Assembly (NCBI RefSeq): GCF_001422245.1
Contig: NZ_LMMM01000001.1
Span: 1,422 to 65,421, forward strand
Origin: Rhizobium sp. Leaf262
Lineage (GTDB): Bacteria; Pseudomonadota; Alphaproteobacteria; Rhizobiales; Rhizobiaceae
Length of the DNA: 64,000 nucleotides
Direction of reading: 5' to 3'
Positions 53,314 through 61,790 of the stretch are shown here, in pieces; the stretch's first letter is position 1; the number at the start of each line of letters is the position of its first letter. The position numbers and the translations under genes are program-made. The notes under the pieces are model-generated. The model did not search any database. It had not been told where the DNA came from and saw only the letters and a program-made list of their open reading frames with translations.

Positions 53314-55575
53314 ATGCACCTCTTCGCCACGCATTTCGGTACCTATGAAGTCGCTGAGGATGCGCATGGCAAACCCCGCCTTTTGCCGTTTCGACACGAT
53401 CCTGCCCCCTCGGAGATGGGGCTTGGATATCTGGCGCTGGCCGATCATCTGCAGCGGGTTCGAGCGCCAATGATACGCAGGTCGTGGCTGGAAAGCGGTC
53501 CGCTTGCTGGTACCGGCAGGTGGCGTGGCAATGATGAATTCGTGACGGTCAGCTGGGATAAGGCCGCGAATCTGGTCGCAGACGAAGTTCGGCGCGTGTC
53601 ATCGATCCATGGCAATCAGGCTATCTTCGGCGGTTCTTATGGTTGGGCGAGTGCTGGCCGGTTTCATCACGCGCAAAGCCAGCTCAAACGCCTGCTCAAT
53701 CTTGCAGGCGGTTTTACGTCTTCGGTCAATACCTATTCCTATGGCGCGGCTGGCGTGCTGCTGCCTCATGTGCTTGGCGCAGATTACAAGGATGCCTGCG
53801 ATACTTCGCCATCATGGAACGACATCGCCGACCATTGCGATCTACTGGTTGCCTTCGGTGGCTTTCGCCTGACCAACACACAGGTGGAAGCGGGCGGCAC
53901 CGGTAGCCATCGCGCTGCCGAATGGCTGAAGCGCTGTCAGGAGCAAGGGACCGAGATCGTCATCTTCAGCCCCGCAGCCAGCGACGCGCCCGCTGGAAAA
54001 AATGTCCGACACATTCCGCTTCGCCCCAATACCGATGCTGCAGTCATGCTCGGCATGTGCCACACGCTGCTTGTGCACGGCCTGCTGGACCGCAGTTTCC
54101 TGACCCGCTGTACAGTCGGGTTTTCGGAGCTTGAGACTTATCTGACCGGTAAGATCGACGGTGTTGCCAAGGATGCCGCATGGGCCTCATCCATTTCAGG
54201 CGTCCCCATGGATGCGATCGTGGCGATCGCCAAGAACCTGAATCATCAGCCGAGCCTCATCAATGTCGCCTGGTCGTTGCAGCGGGCGCAGTTCGGCGAA
54301 CAGCCCTTCTGGACGGCAATCGCGCTTGCCTGCATGGCAGGTCACGTCGGCAAGGCTGGCTGCGGCTTTGCCTTCGGCCTCACCGCCGTCAATTCCGTCG
54401 GCCAGCCCGTACGGCGTCTGAAAGGCCCTGCTTTCGATCAGGGCCACAATCCCGTCAGACAATATATTCCCGTTGCGCGCATTACCGAGCTTCTCGAAAA
54501 TCCCGGCGGCACGATGGATTACGACGGACGCGTGCTTACCCTGCCTGACATCAGGCTGATCTGGTGGGCAGGAGGCAACCCGTTCCATCACCATCAGGAC
54601 CTCAACCGGTTGAGACAGGCATTTCAAAGGCCGGAGACCATCATCGTTTCCGAACCGATGTGGACGGCGACGGCGCAGATGGCCGATATCGTTCTGCCAT
54701 CCGCCCTTCCGTTCGAACGCGATGACATCGCCGCATCCTCTCGCGACAACTGGCTCGTCTACAGCCGTCGCGTGGTACAGCCGCCAAACGGCATTCTCAG
54801 CGACCACGAATTTTATGGGCTGGTCGCCGATCGGCTCGGTTTTCGTTCAGAGTTTGATGGCGGGCTGTACATTGATGAATGGCTGGTCAAAATCTACGAT
54901 GGATATCGCGATCGGTACCCGGAACTACCGGATTTTCCATCCTTCCAAGACCGTGGCTTTGCCGCGCTTGACGAAGGCGCGGACGCACCGGCACCGGCAG
55001 ATCATTTTCGCCGGTTTGCAAACGACCCTCGTTCAGCGCCGCTGAAGACCCCGAGTGGTCGCATCGAGATTGGCTCGGAGGCAATTGCGGCATTCGGATA
55101 TGACGACATGCCGGGCCATCCGGTGTGGATGCCGCCTGCGGAATGGCTTGGTGCACCGCTTGCAAAAAAACACGGATTGCATCTTCTTTCGCCGCAACCA
55201 GCCCACCGTCTTCATGGCCAGTTGGAGCTTGGACCAGCAAGCCAGAGCGCAAAACGCCATGGTGCCGAACAGTTTTCGCTGAGTTCCGCCGATGCTGCCC
55301 GCCTTGGGTTACGCGACGGGGACCTCTGCGAAATCTATAACGACCGTGGCCGTTTGGTGGCAGCGCTGGCCGTGGATACCGGCCTGATGCCGGGTGTGAT
55401 CGTGCTGCCGACAGGAAGTCGGTACTCCCCGGATGCAGAGGGCGTCGATCAGGGCGGCAACCCGAACACGCTCACCGACATCGCACCTGCCTCTACCCTG
55501 TCGCAGGCCACCGCGCCGAATTCCTGCCTGGTTTCGGTTCGTTTGTGGAAACGGATCGGGCGGGAGGCTGCATGA
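53314..55575 (+). CDS. Molybdopterin oxidoreductase, BisC/TorA type (cytoplasmic)
   Basis: 753 residues, DMSO-reductase family without an N-terminal iron-sulfur motif or Tat leader, so a cytoplasmic S- or N-oxide reductase like biotin sulfoxide reductase. The active-site loop GGSYGWASAGRFHHAQ carries the Ser that would bind Mo; VAFGGFRLTN and LPSALPFERDDIA are cofactor-contact segments, and the C-terminal cap has SPQPAHRLHGQL. Fused into a transport/hydrolase operon, which suggests it reduces an oxidised form of the imported compound. Slightly shorter than E. coli BisC. Confidence 0.88.
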   Translation: MHLFATHFGTYEVAEDAHGKPRLLPFRHDPAPSEMGLGYLALADHLQRVRAPMIRRSWLESGPLAGTGRWRGNDEFVTVSWDKAANLVADEVRRVSSIHGNQAIFGGSYGWASAGRFHHAQSQLKRLLNLAGGFTSSVNTYSYGAAGVLLPHVLGADYKDACDTSPSWNDIADHCDLLVAFGGFRLTNTQVEAGGTGSHRAAEWLKRCQEQGTEIVIFSPAASDAPAGKNVRHIPLRPNTDAAVMLGMCHTLLVHGLLDRSFLTRCTVGFSELETYLTGKIDGVAKDAAWASSISGVPMDAIVAIAKNLNHQPSLINVAWSLQRAQFGEQPFWTAIALACMAGHVGKAGCGFAFGLTAVNSVGQPVRRLKGPAFDQGHNPVRQYIPVARITELLENPGGTMDYDGRVLTLPDIRLIWWAGGNPFHHHQDLNRLRQAFQRPETIIVSEPMWTATAQMADIVLPSALPFERDDIAASSRDNWLVYSRRVVQPPNGILSDHEFYGLVADRLGFRSEFDGGLYIDEWLVKIYDGYRDRYPELPDFPSFQDRGFAALDEGADAPAPADHFRRFANDPRSAPLKTPSGRIEIGSEAIAAFGYDDMPGHPVWMPPAEWLGAPLAKKHGLHLLSPQPAHRLHGQLELGPASQSAKRHGAEQFSLSSADAARLGLRDGDLCEIYNDRGRLVAALAVDTGLMPGVIVLPTGSRYSPDAEGVDQGGNPNTLTDIAPASTLSQATAPNSCLVSVRLWKRIGREAA

Positions 55576-55716
55576 CCGATCATGGCACCGGTTTTCGCGG
55601 CATCGGTAATTTCGAAATGCTTTCTAAAAGATGTGCATTCCACGGAAGCCGATTTCTTGAAATCTTATACAACTGCATGAAAAGAAAAGATAATTATGAT
55701 CACTAGGAGATGGAAT

Positions 55717-57222
55717 ATGAAAAGCAGACTACCCATGGCGGCCGTGGCCGCCGCATCATTCGCCGCACTGATATCATCCACCGCGCTGGCGCAGGAAAAG
55801 ACCCTGACGATTGCCGTGACGAATATGATGAATACGTTCGATCCGCATATGACCGCTTCGGTCGGCACCGATCTCAGCCTACTTAGCCACATCTATCCTT
55901 CGCTGGTCCTGCGGGGACCCGATCTAAAGATTGCGCCTTCGCTCGCCACGGAGTGGAGCAATGTCGATGATCTGACATGGCGCATCAAGCTGCGCTCCGA
56001 CGCCAGCTTCACCGATGGTGAAAAGATCGATGCGGAAGCGGTGAAGTGGAATTTCGACCGCGTCCGTGATCCCGCCGTCAATGCCCGCATCAAGGCGTGG
56101 TTCACGCTGATCAGCGATGTGAAGGTCGTCAGCCCGACCGAAATCGAAATCAAGACCAGCTCCCCCTACCCGGCCTTGATCGATCAGCTCTCGATGTTTT
56201 TCCTGTTGCCGCCCAAATGGGCCGCCGAACACAAACCGGCAACGGAAACGGCCTCGGGCGGACCATATGTGATATCGTCGGTCAAGGCAGGCGACAGCAT
56301 CACGCTGGAAGCCAATCCGAAATATTGGGGCGAAAAACCCGCCTTCGACAAATACGTCATCCGTGTCATCCCAGACGCGGCAAGCCGCGTTGCTGCCCTT
56401 TTGGCGGGTGAAGTCGATTTCATCAACTCCATCCCGACCACCGAGATCGAGCGTATCAAGACTAGCGGCAATGCCCAGGCGGGCGCCGTGCCGAGCACAC
56501 GCACCGTGTTCATCAAATTCAACACGCTCAAAGCTCCGCTCGATAACAAGCTGCTGCGTCAGGCACTGAATTATGCTGTCGATAAGGAAGGCATCGTCAA
56601 GGCGATCTTCAATGACCAGGCGGAAGTCGCGCATTGCCAGGTCACATCGAAGAGCTATTTCGGTTTCAACCCTGACCTCAAATCTTACCCCTATGACCCC
56701 GATAAGGCGGCGGAGTTACTGGAAGAGGCAGGTGGAGCACCTGAAGAACCGATCGAATTGGAAGTACCGACAGGCACTTACCTGAACGGCGAGGAAGTGG
56801 TTCAGGCGGTTGCAAGCCAGCTTGAAGAGATCGGCGTGAAGACGAAGATCACCGAGATGCAGTTCAGCACCTATATGGACAAGTATCTGAAGGCCAAGGA
56901 TCTCGGTCGCATGAGCCTTCTCAGTCAGGCATGGCCGACCATCGATGCCGACGGTCTTCTGACACTCTTTGCGCCCGGCAACATGTATGCCTATTGGGAC
57001 AATGCCGATTTCGGCAAAGCGTTGACCGATGGCCGTTCCACCATGGACAAGGCCAAGCGTCTGGAAGCCTACAAAAAGGCGACCGAAATCATGTGTGACG
57101 AGGCGCCTGCCCTCTTCCTTTACACGCAGCCGACGACCTACGGCCTGTCGAAGAAGATCACCTGGGCAGCCCGTGGCGACGATTGGGTTCGCGCCTTCGA
57201 CATGAAGCCAGCTTCCAACTAA
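55717..57222 (+). CDS. Dpp/Opp-type periplasmic binding protein
   Basis: 501 residues from the ATG at 55717, with AGGAG seven bases upstream; the open frame begins at 55696. Sec signal peptide (MKSRLPMAAVAAASFAALI ... ALAQ). SBP family 5 pattern: IYPSLVLRGPDLKIAPSLATEW, WRIKLRSDASFTDGEKIDAEAVKWNFDRV, and NPKYWGEKPAFD. Defines the ligand of the importer encoded upstream. A 120-bp gap before it contains no gene. Followed by a strong hairpin. Confidence 0.9.
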   Translation: MKSRLPMAAVAAASFAALISSTALAQEKTLTIAVTNMMNTFDPHMTASVGTDLSLLSHIYPSLVLRGPDLKIAPSLATEWSNVDDLTWRIKLRSDASFTDGEKIDAEAVKWNFDRVRDPAVNARIKAWFTLISDVKVVSPTEIEIKTSSPYPALIDQLSMFFLLPPKWAAEHKPATETASGGPYVISSVKAGDSITLEANPKYWGEKPAFDKYVIRVIPDAASRVAALLAGEVDFINSIPTTEIERIKTSGNAQAGAVPSTRTVFIKFNTLKAPLDNKLLRQALNYAVDKEGIVKAIFNDQAEVAHCQVTSKSYFGFNPDLKSYPYDPDKAAELLEEAGGAPEEPIELEVPTGTYLNGEEVVQAVASQLEEIGVKTKITEMQFSTYMDKYLKAKDLGRMSLLSQAWPTIDADGLLTLFAPGNMYAYWDNADFGKALTDGRSTMDKAKRLEAYKKATEIMCDEAPALFLYTQPTTYGLSKKITWAARGDDWVRAFDMKPASN

Positions 57223-57229
57223 ACAAACT

Positions 57230-57255
57230 GGCGCTTCGCGTTAGCGCGGAGCGCC
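57230..57255 (+). other. Intra-operon hairpin after the binding-protein gene
   Basis: GGCGCTTCGCG / CGCGGAGCGCC, an 11-bp stem with one G-T pair and a TTAG loop, eight bases after the stop and without a T run. Same place and form as the hairpin at 4602, so again probably a message-protecting element. Confidence 0.6.
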
Positions 57256-57301
57256 TCCTTGCCACCGGTTTCAGGTGGCCAAGATATGTCCCGGAAATGC
57301 C

Positions 57302-59032
57302 ATGCCCACTGTCGATTTTCCTGCCGACCGGACACTCACCGATATCGCCGCGCGCGAGTGGTCGTTCCGACGTCAGCATATGGTGCGGGAACTCGGGGCC
57401 CATGTGCCGCTCAAAAGCGCGCTTCCCAAATTGGATCCGGCCAGTCAGGCGGAAAAACTGGCCTTCTGGACGGCCATCATCGGCGAACTCGACGTACTGA
57501 ATGGTCATGCGCTCTCGCCGACTGGACGCGAGGACCAACTTGTGCTGCGCCAGCAGGTGGAAGCGCTACGCCTGTCCCAGCTATACCGAGACTACGAGCG
57601 GCCATTCAATGCTTTCACCAGCTTTTGGGATGACACCGCAGCTTCCATCCGCGAAGAGAGTTTCGACCACGAACACAAATATCGTGATGCCATCCACATG
57701 ATGTACGACTTGCCACGTTACTTCGACGAGGCAACCGCAAATATGAAGCGTGGTCTGGAACGGGGTTTCAGCCAGCCTAAGATCATCATGCCGGCAGTCA
57801 TTCGCACCATCGAAGCCGTATTGACGCAGACGCCCGAGCAAACCGATTATTTTCGGCCCTTCCATACGATCCCACGAACCGTACCGATCGAGGTTCGGCG
57901 CGAGCTTGTTCAAAAAGCGAGAACGGCGATCAGTGAGGCTGTGATGCCTGCTTATGGGCGACTTCTCACCTTCATGCGTGACGTCTACGCGCCCAACGCG
58001 ATGACGAAAATCGCCGCTGCGGAACTTCCAGACGGGCCTGCCTATTATCGTGCCAAGGTGCGTGAATTCACGACGCTCGAAATGTCTCCCGATGAGATTT
58101 ACCGATTGGGGCTCGCAGAGGTCGAAAGCTGTAACGCCCACATGTTGGCGACCGTTCGCGAAAGTGGTTTCGATGGGTTACTTGCAGAGTTTCTGGTATT
58201 CCTGAAATCCGAGCAGCAATTTTATCCAACCTCACCGCAGGATCTGCTGATGCGGGCTGCATGGATCACGAAAAGGGTCGAAGCGAAGCTCGACCGGTTT
58301 TTCGACGTTCTGCCCCGCCGCCGCTTCGCCATCGAGGCGGTGCCGGACAATATCGCGCCCAATTATCCGATGGGTACCGGTGCGCCAGGGCTTTACCTGC
58401 TCAACACCTTCGATCTGGCATCCCGGCCGCTCTACCTCCTGCCTGTGCTGACATTGCACGAGGCCGTGCCGGGCCATTGTTTCCAAATGTCTCTTGCTGC
58501 CGAGAACCTGTCACGCCCACCTTTTCGCGCGCAGACCTACGGCATTGCCTATGGAAATGCATGGGCGCTTTATTGCGAAAAGCGGCTTGGCGTCGAGATG
58601 GGCATATACGAAACGCCTTACGAACTGTTCGGCATGTGGAGCCTGCTGACACTCAGGGCCGTACGCATGGTCGTGGATGTCGGCGTCCATGCCAAGGGCT
58701 GGAGTTACGACCGCGCGCGCGACTATATGGCTGAAAAGACTGGCCTGCCCATGCCGGTCATAGAGGCTGAACTTACGCGCTATATCAGTTGGCCCGGTCA
58801 GGCTCTGGGCTATTATCTGGGCATGATGACCATTGAGCGCGCACGCGAAAAGTCTGAGCGCATGCTTGGCCAAGCTTTTGACATCAGCGCTTTTCATGAC
58901 CGGATTCTGGCACTGGGCCCGGTTCCGATGACCGTGGTCGAAGACAGTATCGACCGGATGATCACTGAGCATCTCGACAGCCAGGCAAAGCCTGAAGCAC
59001 AAAAGACAGAGGATATCTCATGCCGACAGTAA
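57302..59032 (+). CDS. DUF885 family putative metallopeptidase
   Basis: 576 residues from the ATG at 57302 (MPTVDFPADRTLTDIAA); a GTG at 57275 is possible. The family zinc motif HEAVPGHCFQ is at about residue 384-393, followed by GNAWALYCEKRLGVEMG with the third-ligand-type Glu, and GQALGYYLGMMTIERAREKSE. DUF885 proteins are M1/M3-like metallopeptidases, substrate mostly unknown. It overlaps the next hydrolase gene by 13 bp. Confidence 0.85.
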   Translation: MPTVDFPADRTLTDIAAREWSFRRQHMVRELGAHVPLKSALPKLDPASQAEKLAFWTAIIGELDVLNGHALSPTGREDQLVLRQQVEALRLSQLYRDYERPFNAFTSFWDDTAASIREESFDHEHKYRDAIHMMYDLPRYFDEATANMKRGLERGFSQPKIIMPAVIRTIEAVLTQTPEQTDYFRPFHTIPRTVPIEVRRELVQKARTAISEAVMPAYGRLLTFMRDVYAPNAMTKIAAAELPDGPAYYRAKVREFTTLEMSPDEIYRLGLAEVESCNAHMLATVRESGFDGLLAEFLVFLKSEQQFYPTSPQDLLMRAAWITKRVEAKLDRFFDVLPRRRFAIEAVPDNIAPNYPMGTGAPGLYLLNTFDLASRPLYLLPVLTLHEAVPGHCFQMSLAAENLSRPPFRAQTYGIAYGNAWALYCEKRLGVEMGIYETPYELFGMWSLLTLRAVRMVVDVGVHAKGWSYDRARDYMAEKTGLPMPVIEAELTRYISWPGQALGYYLGMMTIERAREKSERMLGQAFDISAFHDRILALGPVPMTVVEDSIDRMITEHLDSQAKPEAQKTEDISCRQ

Positions 59033-59868
59033 CGCTGAACGGAGCCACCTTCGTCTACGACGAAGCCGGCGATCCAAACGCCGAAACGATCATCGCCCTG
59101 CATGGCGGTCGCGGTATCGGTGACCGCAAAAGCGAGTTCAAAGCCTATAGGGTTCTTTCGGATCGCTACCGGGTCATCGCCTATGACCAGCGCGGATGCG
59201 GTGAAACCAGCCTGACGCCACCCTATACGTTCGAGCAACTGGCAGACGATGTCGAGGCATTTCGCGTCAACCTGTGCGATGGCAGAAAGATCATTCTCGA
59301 AGGCGGCTCTTTCGGGGGCATGATCGCACTTACCTATGCGATCAAATACGGCCAAAATCTCTCTCGCCTTATCCTCCGCGGAACGGCTGCAAGCTATCAT
59401 CACGAGGATGATGCGATGGTCGTCTTCAAGGAACGCATCCACAAGGCGCCGAGCGCATCGCTGGACATGCTCGACAAGATGTTTTCCGACAGGGTGATAG
59501 ACGATACAGAACTTCGGCTGATCTGGCTGGCTCTACAGCCGCTCTACTACGAAAAATTCGATCCCGATGCTGCGCTTGAGCGCACCCGCACGATGCATCT
59601 CCACGCAGAAACGCATAATGCCCTGTTCAAGGAAAAGCTCTACGACCTACGTGACCGTTTGAAGGAGATTTCAGTGCCGACGCTGGTCATTTGTGGTGCA
59701 CAGGACTGGATTTGCCCGCCAAACCATTCGCGCCTGATCGCCGAAAGCGTTCAAAATGGTGAGCTGCTTGAGGTTCCCAATGCCAATCACTCGGTCCATG
59801 TCGAGGCGCATGAACACGTCATTTCGGCAATTCGCGACTTTCTCGGGCGAACGGCGGATGACGCTTGA
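59020..59868 (+). CDS. Alpha/beta hydrolase, prolyl-aminopeptidase-like
   Basis: 282 residues. S33-type features: HGGRGIG (28-34), DQRGCGET (56-63) as in proline iminopeptidases, nucleophile Ser97 (EGGSFGG), Asp in CGAQDWICPP and His in NANHSVHVEAH. Could remove an N-terminal proline or hydrolyse another small amide or ester. Coupled to the DUF885 gene; last gene of the operon. Confidence 0.86.
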   Translation: MPTVTLNGATFVYDEAGDPNAETIIALHGGRGIGDRKSEFKAYRVLSDRYRVIAYDQRGCGETSLTPPYTFEQLADDVEAFRVNLCDGRKIILEGGSFGGMIALTYAIKYGQNLSRLILRGTAASYHHEDDAMVVFKERIHKAPSASLDMLDKMFSDRVIDDTELRLIWLALQPLYYEKFDPDAALERTRTMHLHAETHNALFKEKLYDLRDRLKEISVPTLVICGAQDWICPPNHSRLIAESVQNGELLEVPNANHSVHVEAHEHVISAIRDFLGRTADDA

Positions 59869-59966
59869 ATTCTTTATGGCACTGAGGGTTTGAAATTCTG
59901 CCAAACCGTAGTGGTGAAGAGCCCTAGAGACGCTTCTAAGCCGCTATATCCGCTTTCCTCTGCGCA

Positions 59967-59993
59967 GGTCAGCCCAAAAAATTTGGGCTGACC
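59967..59993. repeat. Perfect inverted repeat between convergent genes
   Basis: GGTCAGCCCAAA-AAA-TTTGGGCTGACC: 12-bp perfect arms with a 3-base loop, 99 bases after the hydrolase stop and 30 before the end of the convergent TctC gene. No T run on either side. Probably a two-way transcription stop or an mRNA 3' stabiliser. Confidence 0.7.
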
Positions 59994-60022
59994 GTTGATC
60001 AGGTTCACAAGCCTCTGCCAGA

Positions 60023-61012
60023 TCAGTCCATCTGTATGTTAGCGTCCTTGACCACAGGACCCCATTTCGCAATTTCCTGGGACACATGCGTTTTGAGCTC
60101 TTCGGGGCTGGAACCCACGATCTGGGCGCTGAAATCCGCCATGCGTGCGGCGACGCTAGGGTCTGCCAAGGCTTTTTTGGCAGCAGCGTTCAGGCGGTCT
60201 ATCGCTTCTGGCGGGGTGCCCGCAGGCGCAAAGAGCGCGTTCCAGGTATATGTCTCATAACCCGGCACGGTTTCCGCAATGGTCGGTACATCGGGGAAGG
60301 ATGACGCCCGTTCCTTGGTGGTGACCCCGAGTGCGCGCAATGTGCCCGATTTGATGTGCCCTGATGAGGACGGCAGGTTGTCGAACATGATCGAAACCTG
60401 ATTTCCGAGAAGATCGTTGAGAGCCGGTCCAGACCCCTTATAGGGCACGTGCTGCATGCTGACGCCCGCCATGCTTTTGAACAACTCGCCGGAAAGATGA
60501 AGCGGCGTGCCATTACCGGAAGAGGCATAGGCGTATTTATCGGGCTCCGCCTTCAAAAGAGCCACCAGTTCTGCCACCGTATTGACGGGAAGTTTCGGAT
60601 TGACGACCAGGACATTGGGCACGACCACAAGCAATGAAATCGGCGCAAAGTCTTTTTCGGGATCGTAGGGCTTTGTCTTGAGAATCAGAGGATTAAGGGC
60701 GTGTGTGGCGACGGTGCCCATGAGGACGGTGTATCCATCCGGCTCCGCTCTTGCGACCCGATCGGCACCCAGATTGCCACCCGCGCCGGCGATATTTTCA
60801 ACGACGACCTGCTGACCGAGATCGTCACCCATTTTCTGCGCGATAACGCGTGCAACGACATCCGTAGAACCGCCTGCCGCAAATGGAACGACCAGCGTTA
60901 TCACCCTATCGGGAAAATTCTGTGCCTGTGCAGGATTGCCTAGCGAAAAAAGTGAGACTGCAGATGCGGCAAGCGCCAGAGCGGTACGCCGTGTGATAGA
61001 TCGATGCGTCAT
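60023..61012 (-). CDS. TctC (Bug) family solute-binding protein, orphan
   Basis: 329 residues from the ATG at 61012, with AGGAGG five bases upstream; the open frame extends to 61093 without conserved sequence. Tat-type leader (SITRRTALALAASAVSLF) ending at AQA; then the Bug fold start PDRVITLVVPFAAGGSTDVVARVIA and AGAGGNLGADRVARAEPDGYT. Binds carboxylates for tripartite tricarboxylate transporters, but no tctA/tctB genes are in the window. Confidence 0.88.
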   Translation of the reverse strand: MTHRSITRRTALALAASAVSLFSLGNPAQAQNFPDRVITLVVPFAAGGSTDVVARVIAQKMGDDLGQQVVVENIAGAGGNLGADRVARAEPDGYTVLMGTVATHALNPLILKTKPYDPEKDFAPISLLVVVPNVLVVNPKLPVNTVAELVALLKAEPDKYAYASSGNGTPLHLSGELFKSMAGVSMQHVPYKGSGPALNDLLGNQVSIMFDNLPSSSGHIKSGTLRALGVTTKERASSFPDVPTIAETVPGYETYTWNALFAPAGTPPEAIDRLNAAAKKALADPSVAARMADFSAQIVGSSPEELKTHVSQEIAKWGPVVKDANIQMD

Positions 61013-61116
61013 TGAACCTCCTGTGGAGTGGCCTCCCCGCCACCGCGCCATAGTAGCCCAACCGGACCTGAGAGCAAGTCGCCTTCCGCACACTGCGCTC
61101 GGTTTGACACCAAGCC

Positions 61117-61731
61117 TCAGATCATCATCCGCTTCGCATACTCATGGACGGCCCGGAAAGCAGCCTCGGCACCGGCTATGGCGCGGTCTTCTTCATCCTG
61201 ATCCAAGGGGACAGCATCAAGCGCTGCAACGAATGTGCGCCAATGCAGACCGCGGCCTTCCGGTGCTCCGGCCAGATGGCGTGCTCCGAAGGTTTCATCC
61301 AGACCGAGCTTGGCTGCATCTTTGAGCAGGAACGCGGCGCCGAGGTTCGATCCTTCGACGACATAGAGCCATCCCAACGCCTCGGGCAGGTCAAAATCCT
61401 GATCGTTCGCCTGAAAACGGGCGGCCGGTGTCTCTGGCTGACCGAGGCCGAGATCCTGAAGGTCCTGGGCAATGAAATCTAGGCGTCTGCGACCCTTTAA
61501 ATCCGGCAGCAAGGCGTCGAGTGTTTCATTCGAGAAAAAAGCATCGAGGTCACTGTGAAACAAATGTTGTGTTTTGACGAATTTGCCGAAATTCTCCCGG
61601 CTTTCGAAAGGCTTGGCAGACATGATGAAGCCATCGAGTTCCTCATGCGCCTGGCGGGTCGCTGCCTTCAGGCGTTTTGTTCTGCTGGGCTCGATCGCCA
61701 GTGGGGTCTCGGCCAAAGGGGCAACGGTCAT
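61117..61731 (-). CDS. Heme oxygenase, biliverdin-producing
   Basis: 204 residues from the ATG at 61731, with GAGGA five bases upstream. Bacterial heme oxygenase (HemO/BphO type): the proximal His is His29 in ATRQAHEELD, and the distal helix includes ALGWLYVVEGSNLGAAFL. Splits heme to biliverdin, CO and iron, for iron supply or for bacteriophytochrome chromophore. No phytochrome gene is in the window. It lies between the TctC gene and repC on the same strand. Confidence 0.85.
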   Translation of the reverse strand: MTVAPLAETPLAIEPSRTKRLKAATRQAHEELDGFIMSAKPFESRENFGKFVKTQHLFHSDLDAFFSNETLDALLPDLKGRRRLDFIAQDLQDLGLGQPETPAARFQANDQDFDLPEALGWLYVVEGSNLGAAFLLKDAAKLGLDETFGARHLAGAPEGRGLHWRTFVAALDAVPLDQDEEDRAIAGAEAAFRAVHEYAKRMMI

Positions 61732-61790
61732 GTCATTCCTCGTTATCGTCGTTTTAGCGGGCATAGAAATCTTTCAGATCGGAGTCAAGA

